From NCBI RefSeq assembly GCF_012726345.1, contig NZ_PTXN01000009.1:186001-250000 (forward strand): a DNA stretch of 64,000 nucleotides, in the 5' to 3' direction. Positions within the stretch are counted from its first letter, which is position 1; the number at the start of each line of letters is the position of its first letter. This document shows positions 40,420 to 50,879 of the stretch, piece by piece. The stretch is from Marinomonas sp. UCMA 3892 (GTDB taxonomy: Bacteria > Pseudomonadota > Gammaproteobacteria > Pseudomonadales > Marinomonadaceae). The notes beneath the pieces are model-generated. The model did not search any database. It had not been told where the DNA came from and saw nothing but the letters and a program-made list of their open reading frames with translations. Made by a program: the position numbers and the translations under genes.

Positions 40420-41994
40420 TTATCGAGAAACAGAAAAGCCCAATAACGTATAGAAAATTATAGCAGAAAGTACAGCTGAGGCAGGAACAGTAATTACCCA
40501 TGCTGCAGCAATACGTAACAAAGCAGAACGTTTCACTAATTCTTTCTTCGTTGCTTTCTTCAAGCCTTTACGCTCTTCAGATGAGATAGGAGATGAAGCT
40601 TGTGCGGCTTTCAACTCTTTCAAAATTGCACGCTTTTCTTCAACATCTGCCAATTTGAAACGCTTCACAAACTCTTGTGTTTGTTGGCCGTTGTGACCAG
40701 CAGACTCAGAGTGAGCAATAATCGACGCCAGTTTTTTCTCATAAGATTGCTTCAAATATTCACGTAAGAAGCCAACCCCAAAAATACCGCCCACAGCAAT
40801 GTGAGTAGAACTAACAGGTAAACCAAACTGAGATGCAACAATGACCGTAATCGCAGCAGCCATGGCAACACAAAAAGCCCGTGTTTTATCCAATTCAGTG
40901 ATTTCAGAACCTACAGTCTTTATCAGTTTTGGCCCAAACAAAGCAAGACCAACAGCAATACCAATACCACCAACCATCATAATCCATAAAGGAATAGAGG
41001 CTTTACTAGAAACAGCACCAGTTAATAATGCATCATTAATAGCTGCTAGAGGCCCTATGGCGTTCGCAACATCATTCGCGCCATGGGCGAAGCTAAGCAA
41101 AGCAGCGGATACAATAAGAGGAAGAGTAAATAAACTATTCACAGCATCTTTATCATTTTTCAATGCAGTTGCCGCTTTATCAATCATAGGGCGAATGAGG
41201 AAATAAACGGTTAATGCAATTGCAAAAGCAATCATTGCCGCCGTAATAAAATCTAGCTTCCAAAGATGTTTAAGACCTTTAAGAATAAGATATGTTGAGA
41301 ACGCCCAAACCATTAAACCAACTAATAAAGGGACAACCTTTTTAGCCGCATCAATCATGTCACTCTTATAGGTAATTGAACGTTTGATATACATTAAGAA
41401 TAATGCAGCGATCACGCCACCCATCACTGGTGAAATGATCCAGCTAGCAACAATTGCAATCAACTTATCCCAATTCGCAATATCCCAACCGCCAGCCGCG
41501 ATACCAGCACCAAGCACACCACCAACGATAGAATGAGTTGTCGAAACAGGAGCACCAAGATAGGTTGCTAAGTTAAGCCAAATTGCACCAGCTAATAAGG
41601 CAGCCATCATCACCCAAATAAAGGTTCCAGCGTCGCCAATCGAATTAGGATTAATTATGCCATTTTTAATAGTACCAACAACTGTACCACCAGCAATCAA
41701 AGCACCGGCAGCTTCAAAAATAGCAGCTATTAAAATGGCGCCCGTCATTGATAAGGCTTTAGATCCTACCGCTGGCCCAACATTGTTGGCCACATCATTA
41801 GCGCCAATATTTACGGCCATGTAGGCGCCAATTGCCGCGGCGATAGCTAATATAGATAAATTAGAAACCCCTACACCATTAGCTGAAGCATAAAAACCTG
41901 ATGCCAAAACAAAGGCTAAGGCAATCAATACTCGGACAAACTCATGACCACTCAATAACGTGGATTCTTCTTTCGGGTTATTTGTAAGATCCAT
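40420..41994 (-). CDS. pit: Inorganic phosphate transporter, Pit family
   Basis: A 524-residue low-affinity phosphate (metal-phosphate):H+ symporter. The two inverted PiT signatures are present: NIGANDVANNVGPAVGSKAL in the N-terminal half and FAHGANDVANAIGPLAAIND in the C-terminal half, each with repeated hydrophobic helices. A cytoplasmic charged loop (about 410-490, rich in K, E and A) lies before the last helices. No pit-accessory PhoU-like (DUF47) gene adjoins it. AGAAGAG precedes ATG 41994. Confidence 0.94.
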   Translation of the reverse strand: MDLTNNPKEESTLLSGHEFVRVLIALAFVLASGFYASANGVGVSNLSILAIAAAIGAYMAVNIGANDVANNVGPAVGSKALSMTGAILIAAIFEAAGALIAGGTVVGTIKNGIINPNSIGDAGTFIWVMMAALLAGAIWLNLATYLGAPVSTTHSIVGGVLGAGIAAGGWDIANWDKLIAIVASWIISPVMGGVIAALFLMYIKRSITYKSDMIDAAKKVVPLLVGLMVWAFSTYLILKGLKHLWKLDFITAAMIAFAIALTVYFLIRPMIDKAATALKNDKDAVNSLFTLPLIVSAALLSFAHGANDVANAIGPLAAINDALLTGAVSSKASIPLWIMMVGGIGIAVGLALFGPKLIKTVGSEITELDKTRAFCVAMAAAITVIVASQFGLPVSSTHIAVGGIFGVGFLREYLKQSYEKKLASIIAHSESAGHNGQQTQEFVKRFKLADVEEKRAILKELKAAQASSPISSEERKGLKKATKKELVKRSALLRIAAAWVITVPASAVLSAIIFYTLLGFSVSR

Positions 41995-42294
41995 ACGGGC
42001 TCTTCTTTCTATAATTAATCTATGCCAAACCGTTGATAGTTCAAACTACGCTTAAACTACCTACGACATGCTTATCCTAGCATCCCAAATAAATTTGGCT
42101 CTCAATTCATCCCGTCACATTTTTGCAAAATGTAAATTCGGCGCCATTCTACACTGGGAGTCTTCAGATAAAAACCCCTAAACATGTTGTTAGCAGCAAC
42201 TCGAAAAGGACAAAAAAAAGTGCCTTCAAAAGGCACTAGATAGAAAGATACTACAAAAATATGACTATTTTGTTACAAACATGACACAATCGAT
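41995..42294. other. Intergenic region upstream of pit and downstream of sdaA
   Basis: It holds the pit promoter region and, near its right end, the sdaA terminator (42212-42237). No gene is seen. Confidence 0.5.
42212..42237 (-). terminator. Intrinsic terminator after sdaA
   Basis: On the minus strand, AGTGCCTT pairs with AAGGCACT (42230-42237 with 42219-42226) across a 3-nt loop and is followed by eight T residues. Confidence 0.88.
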
Positions 42295-43677
42295 TTAGCA
42301 CTCAATAACATTGACAGCCAATCCACCTCGCGACGTTTCTTTGTACTTATCATTCATATCTCTACCAGTATCTCGCATGGTACGGATTACTTTATCTAAA
42401 GAAACGTAATGTGTCCCATCTCCTCGAAGTGCCATACTTGCAGAGTTAATGGCTTTAATTGAGGCCATAGCATTGCGTTCAATACAAGGCACTTGAACCA
42501 GACCACCTATTGGGTCACACGTAAGACCTAGGTTATGCTCCATGCCTATTTCTGCTGCGTTTTCTATTTGCTCAGGAGTGCCTCCCGTCGCTGCCGCTAA
42601 TCCTGCCGCTGCCATAGCACAAGCCGATCCAACCTCCCCCTGACAACCTACTTCCGCTCCAGAGATTGATGCATTCTCTTTAAACAAAAAGCCAATCGCT
42701 GCAGCAGTAAGGAAGAAGGTGATCACGCCCTCTTCACTCGAACGAGGACAAAATTCCCAGTAATAATGTAGTACTGCAGGGATAATACCAGCCGCGCCAT
42801 TGGTTGGTGCCGTTACAACACGCCCCCCTCCAGCATTTTCTTCATTAACTGCTAAGGCATAAAGATTGACCCAATCCATAGCCCCAAGTGAAGGCGTAAT
42901 CATGTCCATGCGCGTCTTACTAGTTAAATCTCTATGTAAACTAGCAGCTCTTCGCTTAACTTTTAATCCACCAGGTAAAATACCTTCGTTGCGAATTCCT
43001 TGCTGTACGCAGTTTCTCATAACGGCCCAAATAGAAAGAATACCTTGTCTAATCTCTTCTTCAGTTCGCCAATGAGTTTCGTTTTCCATCATAATCTGCG
43101 CAATACTTTTGTCTTGCTCATGACAAAGTCGAATAAGCTCTTCTGCGCTATGGAAAACATGAGGAAGTTCTGTTGCATCCTCAACCAACGCCACATTTCC
43201 ATGCTCATCTTCTTGTACAATGAAACCACCACCTACAGAGTAGAAAGTCGCTTGATGTATAACTTGACCTTCCACATCAAAAGCGACCAGTACCATGCCA
43301 TTTGCATGAAAGTCTAAACGATCAACACGGTGATAAATGAGGTCTGTAGCGACATCAATAGAAATAGGCTGTTTTGACAATAAATTCAGCTGCGAAGAAA
43401 ACTCTATTTGATCCACTCGTTCGTTTACACGACTAGGATCAATCACATCAGGCAGCTCTCCTTCTAGCCCCATTAACACCGCAGTACCTGTGCCATGGCC
43501 TTTACCAGTAGCGCCAAGTGAGCCATATAAATCAATTTTTAAGCGACCAACTTTTGATAATAGATGTCGATCTTCTAATTGATGAGCAAATTGATTTGCA
43601 GCCACCATAGGGCCAACGGTATGCGAACTGGAAGGACCTATTCCTACTTTAAAAAGGTCAAATAAACTGATTGCCAT
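42295..43677 (-). CDS. sdaA: L-serine dehydratase (deaminase)
   Basis: A 460-residue iron-sulfur L-serine dehydratase converting serine to pyruvate and ammonia. The N-terminal beta domain starts [22 protein letters not shown]. The catalytic alpha domain has [23 protein letters not shown] and [20 protein letters not shown], including likely cluster cysteines. I set the start at ATG 43677, with GGGAAAGG upstream; the frame stays open 69 nt further but that part is not conserved. SdaA and SdaB cannot be separated by sequence here. Confidence 0.93.
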   Translation of the reverse strand: MAISLFDLFKVGIGPSSSHTVGPMVAANQFAHQLEDRHLLSKVGRLKIDLYGSLGATGKGHGTGTAVLMGLEGELPDVIDPSRVNERVDQIEFSSQLNLLSKQPISIDVATDLIYHRVDRLDFHANGMVLVAFDVEGQVIHQATFYSVGGGFIVQEDEHGNVALVEDATELPHVFHSAEELIRLCHEQDKSIAQIMMENETHWRTEEEIRQGILSIWAVMRNCVQQGIRNEGILPGGLKVKRRAASLHRDLTSKTRMDMITPSLGAMDWVNLYALAVNEENAGGGRVVTAPTNGAAGIIPAVLHYYWEFCPRSSEEGVITFFLTAAAIGFLFKENASISGAEVGCQGEVGSACAMAAAGLAAATGGTPEQIENAAEIGMEHNLGLTCDPIGGLVQVPCIERNAMASIKAINSASMALRGDGTHYVSLDKVIRTMRDTGRDMNDKYKETSRGGLAVNVIEC

Positions 43678-43891
43678 AGCCTTTCCCCCTGCCGACAGAT
43701 AGGTTCTGCACGACGATAAAAATACAAAACACAAGTTCAATAGCAAAAGAAATTATCACTTATGAGATAAAGTTTCCAATTGGAAACAGTGTTTTTTGGC
43801 TATATAAATTACAAGCTCAGCAAAGAGTCAATTTATTGACGTTTAAAGACAATTGCACTAGTACTAAAACGAACACAGATAGATAAAAAGA

Positions 43892-43921
43892 AAAACCAAA
43901 AGGCCGGGGCCTTTTGGTTTT
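43892..43921 (-). terminator. Intrinsic terminator after the aldehyde dehydrogenase gene
   Basis: A 14-bp stem AAAACCAAAAGGCC/GGCCTTTTGGTTTT lies 40 nt past the dehydrogenase stop. The tails are symmetrical. Confidence 0.9.
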
Positions 43922-43961
43922 CATTATAAATCAAGTAAATTGGTAAGCTATTTTAGCTCAA

Positions 43962-45479
43962 TTAGAAGAAACCAAGCGGATTCACATCATAGCTTATCAG
44001 CATGTTTTTAGTTTGTTGGTAGTGCTCCAGAGCGATTTTATGAGTCTCACGACCAACACCAGATTTTTTATAACCACCAAAAGCAGAGTGAGCTGGATAC
44101 TGGTGATAACAGTTCATCCAAACGCGACCGGCTTCTAGGTTACGCCCCATACGATACGCAAGGTTGGTATCACGTGTCCAAACCCCAGCACCTAAACCAA
44201 ATTCACTGTCATTGGCGATAGCAAGTGCTTCAGCCTCGTCTTTAAACGTCGTCACACTGACAACTGGACCAAAGATTTCTTCTTGGAAGATACGCATGCT
44301 ATTAGAGCCTTTGAACAAGGTTGGCTGTACATAGAAACCTTTATCCAAACCATCTACCGATTCGATGCCACCACCAATTAATAGTTCTGCCCCCTCTTCT
44401 TTACCGATATCAATGTAACTCAATATTTTATCAAACTGCTGCTTAGATGCCTGAGCACCAACTTGCACGTCAGTATCCAATGGGTTGCCGCGTTTAATAG
44501 TTTTAGTACGTTCAATAACCAAGGCCATGAAGTCATCATAAATAGACTCATGGATCAAGGCACGAGATGGACAAGTACAAACTTCACCTTGGTTAAAGAA
44601 AGCCAACACCAAACCTTCAACACATTTGCTGATAAAAGCTTCTTCATGTTGCATGACGTCTGCAAAGTAGATATTCGGCGACTTACCACCTAACTCAACC
44701 GTAGAAGGAATGATATTCTCTGCCGCACATTTCAAAATATGCGAACCAACTGGCGTCGACCCAGTAAAGGCAATTTTGGCAATACGTTTACTGGTCGCTA
44801 GCGCTTCACCCGCTTCTTTACCATAACCGTTGACGATATTAAGCACACCTGGTGGTAGAAGATCCTGAATCACTTTGACCAATTCTAGTATAGAGGCTGG
44901 TGTTTGCTCTGCTGGTTTTAGAACCACACAGTTACCAGCGGCAAGCGCTGGAGCAAGTTTCCATGCAGCCATCAAGATCGGAAAGTTCCAAGGAATAATT
45001 TGACCAACAACACCTAATGGCTCGTGAAAATGATACGCCACAGTATGTTCGTCTAACTCAGCCGTGCTGCCTTCTTGCGCACGTAAACAGCCAGCGAAAT
45101 AACGAAAGTGATCTGCTGCTAAAGGAATATCTGCGTTCAAGGTTTCGCGAACTGCTTTACCATTGTCCCATGTTTCGGCTACAGCAAGTGCTTCTAGGTT
45201 TTGCTCGATGCGATCAGCAATTTTCAACAATATGTTGGAACGATTAGTAACGGATGTTTTACCCCAAGACGCGCGTGCAGCGTGAGCAGCATCTAGGGCT
45301 AGATTGATGTCTTCTTCAGTAGAACGAGGAATTCGACAAAATACTTCGCCATTAACAGGGCTAATATTATCAAAGTATTGACCTTTCACCGGTGCGACCC
45401 ATTCACCGCCGATAAAATTGCCATACTCAGCTTCAAATGTAATAAGGCTACCGTTAGTACCAGGTTGTGCGTAGATCAT
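43962..45479 (-). CDS. NAD(P)-dependent aldehyde dehydrogenase (AldB/ExaC-like)
   Basis: A 505-residue class 3-type aldehyde dehydrogenase. The N-terminus [26 protein letters not shown] and the segment [36 protein letters not shown] are typical. The catalytic glutamate is in [14 protein letters not shown] and the nucleophilic cysteine in [18 protein letters not shown]. The sequence style matches AldB/ExaC enzymes acting on acetaldehyde or other short aldehydes; exact substrate not proven. GGAGAA precedes ATG 45479. A divergent AraC regulator lies 294 nt upstream, likely its regulator. Confidence 0.92.
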   Translation of the reverse strand: MIYAQPGTNGSLITFEAEYGNFIGGEWVAPVKGQYFDNISPVNGEVFCRIPRSTEEDINLALDAAHAARASWGKTSVTNRSNILLKIADRIEQNLEALAVAETWDNGKAVRETLNADIPLAADHFRYFAGCLRAQEGSTAELDEHTVAYHFHEPLGVVGQIIPWNFPILMAAWKLAPALAAGNCVVLKPAEQTPASILELVKVIQDLLPPGVLNIVNGYGKEAGEALATSKRIAKIAFTGSTPVGSHILKCAAENIIPSTVELGGKSPNIYFADVMQHEEAFISKCVEGLVLAFFNQGEVCTCPSRALIHESIYDDFMALVIERTKTIKRGNPLDTDVQVGAQASKQQFDKILSYIDIGKEEGAELLIGGGIESVDGLDKGFYVQPTLFKGSNSMRIFQEEIFGPVVSVTTFKDEAEALAIANDSEFGLGAGVWTRDTNLAYRMGRNLEAGRVWMNCYHQYPAHSAFGGYKKSGVGRETHKIALEHYQQTKNMLISYDVNPLGFF

Positions 45480-45773
45480 AAATATTCTCCATTCTTGTTG
45501 TTTTTATTTAAAGAGTACTTTGACGCCTGCTGCGCTCGCAACTTCATACAAAAGCCTCTTCAGGTTTTTAATCTTTGTTTTTAACCTTGATAGTAAGAGT
45601 AGGAAGAAAACGAAAAGAAAACTTGCCTGTGAGTCCATGAAACTTGTCTAGCGATCCATTTCTGCTGCGCTTTAGTATTGACCCACGAGCAAGCAAGAGT
45701 GATGATGAGTAAAAGATAATTCGCCACGCCGTACAATTAAAATAAAAAACATTGAGACAAAAGAGGTGTGTAA
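45480..45773. promoter_or_regulatory. Divergent promoter region, aldehyde dehydrogenase / AraC regulator
   Basis: A 294-nt region between two divergent genes, expected to hold both promoters and AraC-type operators. I did not find a convincing repeated operator by eye. Confidence 0.4.
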
Positions 45774-46697
45774 ATGAGTCGCTCAATCTCTACAGAGAAA
45801 ATATTACTGCAACATAAACGCGCGCCAGTACAGTTGGTCGAAAATCGTGTGTGTTTTGCTGGGCCACATTCCGAGCTAAGCATCTACGATACTTATGAGC
45901 AAGCACAAAAAGTCAGCTTAAAAGCCGACTCTTTACTTTATTGCGGAATGGTTACAGGAGCAAAAGTCATGCATACCAAAGAGCATGACAACATTCCCTT
46001 CTTGCCCCATGAATCTTTTATATTGGCACCAAAAGAAGAAGTCTTTATTGATTTCCCCGAAGCTCAATTTCATCGCCCAACGACATGCCTCACCATTGCA
46101 ATTTCTCAAGAACGAGTAGCACAAATTTGTGATCGTATGAATGACATTATGGTGGAGTCTTTCCCCTCTGGCGTCGCACTAGATCCAAACCAACACCTTC
46201 ACACCTTACACACTCAAGCAACGCAGCAGGTCATCGATAGACTTACCAGTGACTTTCTTCGCAATGATCCAGACAGAGATTTACTCGTCGATTTTGGTGT
46301 TAGTGAATTGGTCACTCGAATAATACGACATCATGGTCGAGATGCTCTATTACGCTTCACCCAACATTCACCGGATGCAAACGGTCTCACTTGTGTTATC
46401 CAATGGATCGAACAAAACCTAGCACAACCTTTAGATATAAATCAGCTAGCTAAAATGGCCTGCATGAGCCGTAGTCGCTTCTACGAAAGCTTTAAACGTC
46501 AACTAGGCTGCACGCCACTTGAATATCAACACCAACGCAGAATGAGCCGCGCTTACCAGCGCCTACAGGAAAAATGTTCGGTAACAGAAGTAAGTTATGA
46601 GTTAGGTTACTTAAGTTTGAGTCACTTTAGTCGACGTTTCCATCAGCACTTTGGTATGTCACCTCGTCAAGCGACACAAACTCAGCTCAACTCATAA
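45774..46697 (+). CDS. AraC family transcriptional regulator
   Basis: A 307-residue regulator. The N-terminal about 190 residues form a cupin-like sensing domain with no strong family match by eye. The C-terminal AraC domain (about 200-303) has two helix-turn-helix units (LDINQLAKMACMSRSRFYESFKRQLGCTPLEYQ and VTEVSYELGYLSLSHFSRRFHQHFGMSPRQ). AGAGG lies 8 nt before ATG 45774. Its divergence from the aldehyde dehydrogenase gene suggests it activates that gene in response to an alcohol or aldehyde. Confidence 0.9.
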   Translation: MSRSISTEKILLQHKRAPVQLVENRVCFAGPHSELSIYDTYEQAQKVSLKADSLLYCGMVTGAKVMHTKEHDNIPFLPHESFILAPKEEVFIDFPEAQFHRPTTCLTIAISQERVAQICDRMNDIMVESFPSGVALDPNQHLHTLHTQATQQVIDRLTSDFLRNDPDRDLLVDFGVSELVTRIIRHHGRDALLRFTQHSPDANGLTCVIQWIEQNLAQPLDINQLAKMACMSRSRFYESFKRQLGCTPLEYQHQRRMSRAYQRLQEKCSVTEVSYELGYLSLSHFSRRFHQHFGMSPRQATQTQLNS

Positions 46698-46708
46698 CAA
46701 ATATAAGA

Positions 46709-47926
46709 CTAAAAAATCTGCCTTAATTTCGACTTACAATATATAAAGACACCCAGCATAAAGATTAAACTGAACATCAAAGCAAAAAATGGCACTAACT
46801 GCCCTAATTGATACAAAGAAGCCAGAGTGACGGGCCCTAATGCTGCCCCCAAGCCCTGCATAGAAGCATTCATGCTTGCTAAACGACTCTGTTGCTCATC
46901 TTTTACCAACAAAGTTTGCGCGGTTACTATTCCCGGAAACAAGAAACCAAAGCCTGCACCGAACAATCCCATGGCAAACAAAACACCAACGTAAGAATCT
47001 AAAAAGATAAACGCCAGTTGAGCCAGAACTCCGACGCCAACCCCAGAAAAAATCAAAGTCACAACACCAAGCTGAAATCGTGGTACCAATATCATTTGCA
47101 CTAAAATACTAAAGCAAGACATGGTCATCATGGCAAATCCCAACTGATGTGTTGTCTGAGCAACATCAAGCTGAAACCTATCCTGAATCAAAAAGCTCAT
47201 AATTTGCTGAACACCTGTCATCGACAAAATAGACAAAGAAGACATACACAAAAATGGCATAACTGGCTGAGCAAACCAATTGATCTTAGGTGGTTTCACA
47301 AATTGACGTACATGCTTAGTATCTTTAACAAAAAACGCTACCAGTAAAACGATACTCCCCGCCAAAAAAGCAATGATATAGAAAGGCGCAGTCAACCCTA
47401 AGCTACTCAATAAAGAAGCAAAAGCTGGACCTAAAATCATCCCTATACTAAAAGATGCGCCAATCATAGCAATGGTAGAACTACGATGTTTAATGTCAGT
47501 ATGAGCAATTAAATAAGTCTGAACAGAAGGTAAAACACCAGCAATTCCAAGGGAAAAAATAATACGTAAACCAAACACCAAGTAATAAGTTTCCTCCGCA
47601 GATAAATTCTTAGCCAAGGCTTCTTGCAGCACAAACCCAGTCAGGGTAATGGTCACTGCGTAGCTACTCATACCGATAATCACCGAACGCACACGACCAA
47701 TTCGATTAATGATGCCACCCCATAAAAATGCAGCAACAACAAAAGTTGCGGCACCAGCGGTAATAAGCGTACTGATTCGAACATCAGCCAAGCCAATTTC
47801 ACGACCAATTGGTGGTAAAGACGTAAATATAAAAGACTGCCCAATCCCTACTATCATCAAACAAGATAATAATAACCAACGGGACAAACGCTCATGAAGA
47901 GAGGAATAGGTTTCGGAATTAATCAA
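46709..47926 (-). CDS. MFS transporter
   Basis: A 405-residue major-facilitator protein with about 12 hydrophobic helices. The loop 2-3 motif appears as GGIINRIGRVRSVIIGM. The N-terminal SLPPIGREIGLADVRISTLITAGAATFVVAAFLWG is typical of drug:H+ antiporter-1 type exporters. The substrate is unknown. The best start is TTG 47926 with AAGGAT 6 nt upstream; no ATG is available before residue 24. It converges with the AraC gene, with only 11 nt between the stops. Confidence 0.88.
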   Translation of the reverse strand: MINSETYSSLHERLSRWLLLSCLMIVGIGQSFIFTSLPPIGREIGLADVRISTLITAGAATFVVAAFLWGGIINRIGRVRSVIIGMSSYAVTITLTGFVLQEALAKNLSAEETYYLVFGLRIIFSLGIAGVLPSVQTYLIAHTDIKHRSSTIAMIGASFSIGMILGPAFASLLSSLGLTAPFYIIAFLAGSIVLLVAFFVKDTKHVRQFVKPPKINWFAQPVMPFLCMSSLSILSMTGVQQIMSFLIQDRFQLDVAQTTHQLGFAMMTMSCFSILVQMILVPRFQLGVVTLIFSGVGVGVLAQLAFIFLDSYVGVLFAMGLFGAGFGFLFPGIVTAQTLLVKDEQQSRLASMNASMQGLGAALGPVTLASLYQLGQLVPFFALMFSLIFMLGVFIYCKSKLRQIF

Positions 47927-48305
47927 TGCATATCCTTGATATCAAACTAGCAGTTCAGTCCGCCAGCAAAGCAGATCCATTTAAACAAACTTACCGAGGC
48001 AAGCTTGCGTTTAAAAGGGGCTATTTATCATCCAGATAAACTTGCCAATAAATTATCATATTTTGGGGCTTTTTTCTGGCCGTTGTGAGCCAAACCAAGG
48101 ATTTAAAATGGAAATAACGACTATCAAGAAATAATCAGAAAAGCTTAGGTTTTATTTTTGCACCAGTGATAGAAAAATGCGTAAAATCCTTTTTTGTAAT
48201 AAACGTATCTTCTCGCTCACTCCCGTTAAAAAATGGCCGAACTCCAGAGATTATCTGCTTAACGAGTGCGCTAATGACTGTTCAGCAATAAAAAGAAGGG
48301 AAATT
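47927..48305. other. Divergent intergenic region between two MFS genes
   Basis: No gene is supported; the frame open to the left of 48306 has no conserved content. It should contain both MFS promoters. An AT-rich block at 48030-48075 is the most promoter-like part. No clear operator is seen. Confidence 0.35.
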
Positions 48306-49517
48306 ATGCCGCCGCTTTTTAAACACCCAAACTTTGTCCATTACTGGATTGGGCAAATTGCCTCCTCATTTGCGTTTCAGATGCTAAGCGTTGGAATAGG
48401 CTGGCAAATGTACGACCTCACTAACAGTCCTATGGCTCTCGGTTTGGTCGGGCTTTGTCAATTCCTACCACAACTATTATTAACCTTAGTCGTCGGCCAT
48501 GTGGCTGATCATTACAACCGTCGATTGATCTGTGTTTGTACTCGTTTATCAATGGCTATGACAGTCGGAATATTAGCCTATGGCAATATGTCATCGACAA
48601 TTTCTGCCGAAATGATTTATCTCTGCGCGGCATTATTAGGCACGGCAAGAGCCTTTGAAATGCCAGCAAACCAAGCAATTTTACCAAACCTTATTCCTAA
48701 CGAATTACTTTCTCGGGCAGTCAGTGCCATAGCCTCAGCACGCGAAATATCGGTCATTGCAGGTCCAGCTCTTGGTGGTCTCATTTATCTATTAGGTCCT
48801 ACCACTCTATATCTTTCTAGCATGACCTTCTTTTTCATTTCATGCATTATCATGTTCTTTTTACATTACAATTTTACGGTAAAAAGTAAATCGCCTATCA
48901 GTATGACCCACCTGCTTGGCGGCATAACCTTCATCCGCGGCAATAAGGTCATCTTAGGCTCAGTTTCCTTAGATATGTTTGCTGTTTTATTGGGTGGAGC
49001 AACCGCTCTATTACCTATTGTCGCCAAAGACATTCTCCATACAGGCCCTTGGGGGTTGGGGTTATTACGTTGCTCTCCTGCACTTGGCGCGCTGCTTATG
49101 TCTATCTACTTAGCCCGTCGACCTATCAAGCATAGTGTAGGTAAAATCATGTTCGCAGCAGTGGCTATTTTTGGTGCTGCAACCATTCTATTCGGTTTGT
49201 CTGAAAACCTTATTTTGTCGATGATTGCTTTAGTTCTCCTAGGCTTGTCTGACATGATCAGCGTTGTTATCCGCTCCACGCTTGTACAATTAGAAACCCC
49301 AGACGAAATGCGCGGTCGAGTCAGTGCCGCCAACTCAGTCTTTATTGGCAGTTCCAATCAATTGGGAGAATTTGAATCTGGCGTAACTGCGGCATGGTTT
49401 GGTGTAGTTCCCGCGATTGTTATCGGTGGTGTTGGCACGATTGCCGTTGTGGGTCTTTGGATGTATTTATTTCCAACTTTGTTGAAACGTGACACCTTAG
49501 ACAAAGAAAACGATTAA
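48306..49517 (+). CDS. MFS transporter (EntS/MFS_3-like)
   Basis: A 403-residue exporter starting PPLFKHPNFVHYWIGQIASSFAFQMLSVGIGWQMYDLT, the opening of the EntS-type group. The loop motif GHVADHYNRRLICVCTR and ALLGTARAFEMPANQAILPNLIPNELLSRAVS are characteristic. EntS of E. coli exports enterobactin, but no siderophore genes are nearby and the substrate is unknown. The start is ATG 48306 with AAGGG upstream; a longer in-frame start 129 nt upstream is not conserved. Confidence 0.88.
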   Translation: MPPLFKHPNFVHYWIGQIASSFAFQMLSVGIGWQMYDLTNSPMALGLVGLCQFLPQLLLTLVVGHVADHYNRRLICVCTRLSMAMTVGILAYGNMSSTISAEMIYLCAALLGTARAFEMPANQAILPNLIPNELLSRAVSAIASAREISVIAGPALGGLIYLLGPTTLYLSSMTFFFISCIIMFFLHYNFTVKSKSPISMTHLLGGITFIRGNKVILGSVSLDMFAVLLGGATALLPIVAKDILHTGPWGLGLLRCSPALGALLMSIYLARRPIKHSVGKIMFAAVAIFGAATILFGLSENLILSMIALVLLGLSDMISVVIRSTLVQLETPDEMRGRVSAANSVFIGSSNQLGEFESGVTAAWFGVVPAIVIGGVGTIAVVGLWMYLFPTLLKRDTLDKEND

Positions 49518-49529
49518 CAAAGATGCACG

Positions 49530-49556
49530 ATCAGCTTGACACAAAGTCAGGCTGAT
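49530..49556 (+). terminator. Hairpin after the second MFS gene
   Basis: An 11-bp stem with one G-T pair (ATCAGCTTGAC with GTCAGGCTGAT) and an ACAAA loop, 12 nt past the stop. There is no clear T-run, so the terminator call is tentative. Confidence 0.4.
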
Positions 49557-49674
49557 AGCCTTAAAACGATGGATAATGAACTAACAATTACTCAGTCCAG
49601 TACATAAAATACCACTGTCAAAAATAAAGACTATTTGCCCTGATTCAATGGCTAAATAAAATCGTACCAATCAT

Positions 49675-49950
49675 TTAACGCCACTTACGCTTATCTTTTT
49701 CAATAGTCTTCCATTTCCAGTTTGGCGCTTCACCTTTCCAGTAATAACAAGCAATCAAAATAAGCGTGCTAATAACCATAGACACAGCCCATTTAAGCAG
49801 CTCAGCTTTTGGATCATTCACGATGCTAATAACGACGACAGTCAACAGGTATAAGGCTAAAACAGTCCATCCCTGCCAAGTATTTGGCCTCCCCCACCCC
49901 CAGCCATTTTTTTTTGCTGGAAACCAAACTGCCTTCTTTTTATCCGTCAT
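49675..49950 (-). CDS. Small membrane protein, tryptophan-rich, unknown
   Basis: A 91-residue protein. The cytoplasmic N-terminus AVWFPAKKNGWGWGRPNTWQGW is followed by two hydrophobic helices (about 25-42 and 50-68) and a basic, tryptophan-rich tail (YYWKGEAPNWKWKTIEKDKRKW). Proteins with a W-F-P-A-K-x-x-G-W-G-W-G motif recur in proteobacteria as unnamed small membrane proteins (recollection, not verified). I chose ATG 49950 over a start 45 nt upstream. It follows folE on the same strand past a terminator. Confidence 0.7.
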   Translation of the reverse strand: MTDKKKAVWFPAKKNGWGWGRPNTWQGWTVLALYLLTVVVISIVNDPKAELLKWAVSMVISTLILIACYYWKGEAPNWKWKTIEKDKRKWR

Positions 49951-50015
49951 ATCTAAAACCTCAGAGCTGCTTAAAAATGCTATATGCTGAAACACTTTGC
50001 CCTAATTCAACTCAT

Positions 50016-50045
50016 AAAAAAAGAGCCTATATGTTTAGGCTCTTT
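50016..50045 (-). terminator. Intrinsic terminator after folE
   Basis: The stem AAAGAGCCTA/TAGGCTCTTT with a 6-nt loop has a T-run on the minus strand. It lies about 75 nt past the folE stop. Confidence 0.82.
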
Positions 50046-50122
50046 AATTGAGAGAATACTTTGTATTTTAGCTTAGCGATTATCTAGATTGTTCATATCT
50101 TACAGCCCCTTATCTAGGACTC

Positions 50123-50806
50123 TTATCTTGCGAGGAATTCACCGCGCGTTTTGTCGCTGCGTTTAAAAAGTCCGCCTAGAGCAGTTGTTTGAGTCGAAGA
50201 GCTGGCATCCATAACGCCTCGTGCTTTTACACAATAATGCACAGCACTAATGCTTACCGCAACATTGTCTGTTTCAAGTAAAGCTTGCAAGGTGACTAAA
50301 ATCTGCTGAGTAAGACGTTCTTGTACCTGAGGGCGCTGAGCAAAGAAGCGCACTATACGGTTGATTTTGGACAAACCGATAATCTTCGTTTTAGGTAAAT
50401 AAGCAACTTTTGCTAAACCGTCAATAGTCACAAAATGATGTTCACAAGTACTAGTGAAGCTGATGTCGCTGACTTTCACCATCTCATCTACTTGCATCTT
50501 ATTTTCGATCACTGTGATTTTTGGAAACTGTGCGTAATCCAAACCAGAAAAGATTTCTTTTACGTACATTTTAGCTATACGGTGTGGTGTTTCTGCCAAG
50601 CTATCGTCGGTCAAATCTAGACCAAGAGTTGTAACCACATCCTCAAAGGCACTTTTAATACGCTGGTATTTTTCTTCGCTTGTCAGGCCGTTATCAATCA
50701 TCGGAGTTTCAAGGCCGCTGTTAATAAGAGCATCGCGTACTTTTATAGCCGCATCAGACAATGCAGGCAGGTTTAAATTCGTTTGTTCAGCTGTGTTAGC
50801 TTTCAT
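50123..50806 (-). CDS. folE: GTP cyclohydrolase I
   Basis: A 227-residue FolE1 that converts GTP to dihydroneopterin triphosphate, the first step of folate and pterin synthesis. Zinc ligands are visible in [22 protein letters not shown] and [24 protein letters not shown]. Residues 1-40 are a variable extension. AGGACA precedes ATG 50806. It lies 73 nt downstream of folM on the same strand. Pairing with folM suggests a role in tetrahydromonapterin supply besides, or rather than, folate. Confidence 0.94.
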   Translation of the reverse strand: MKANTAEQTNLNLPALSDAAIKVRDALINSGLETPMIDNGLTSEEKYQRIKSAFEDVVTTLGLDLTDDSLAETPHRIAKMYVKEIFSGLDYAQFPKITVIENKMQVDEMVKVSDISFTSTCEHHFVTIDGLAKVAYLPKTKIIGLSKINRIVRFFAQRPQVQERLTQQILVTLQALLETDNVAVSISAVHYCVKARGVMDASSSTQTTALGGLFKRSDKTRGEFLAR

Positions 50807-50879
50807 ATGTTTGTCCTAAGTTGCTTAACCCTGTCTCATGACATGAAGGCGTTCAAAAAAAGAAGTCCCATTCAGTGAG

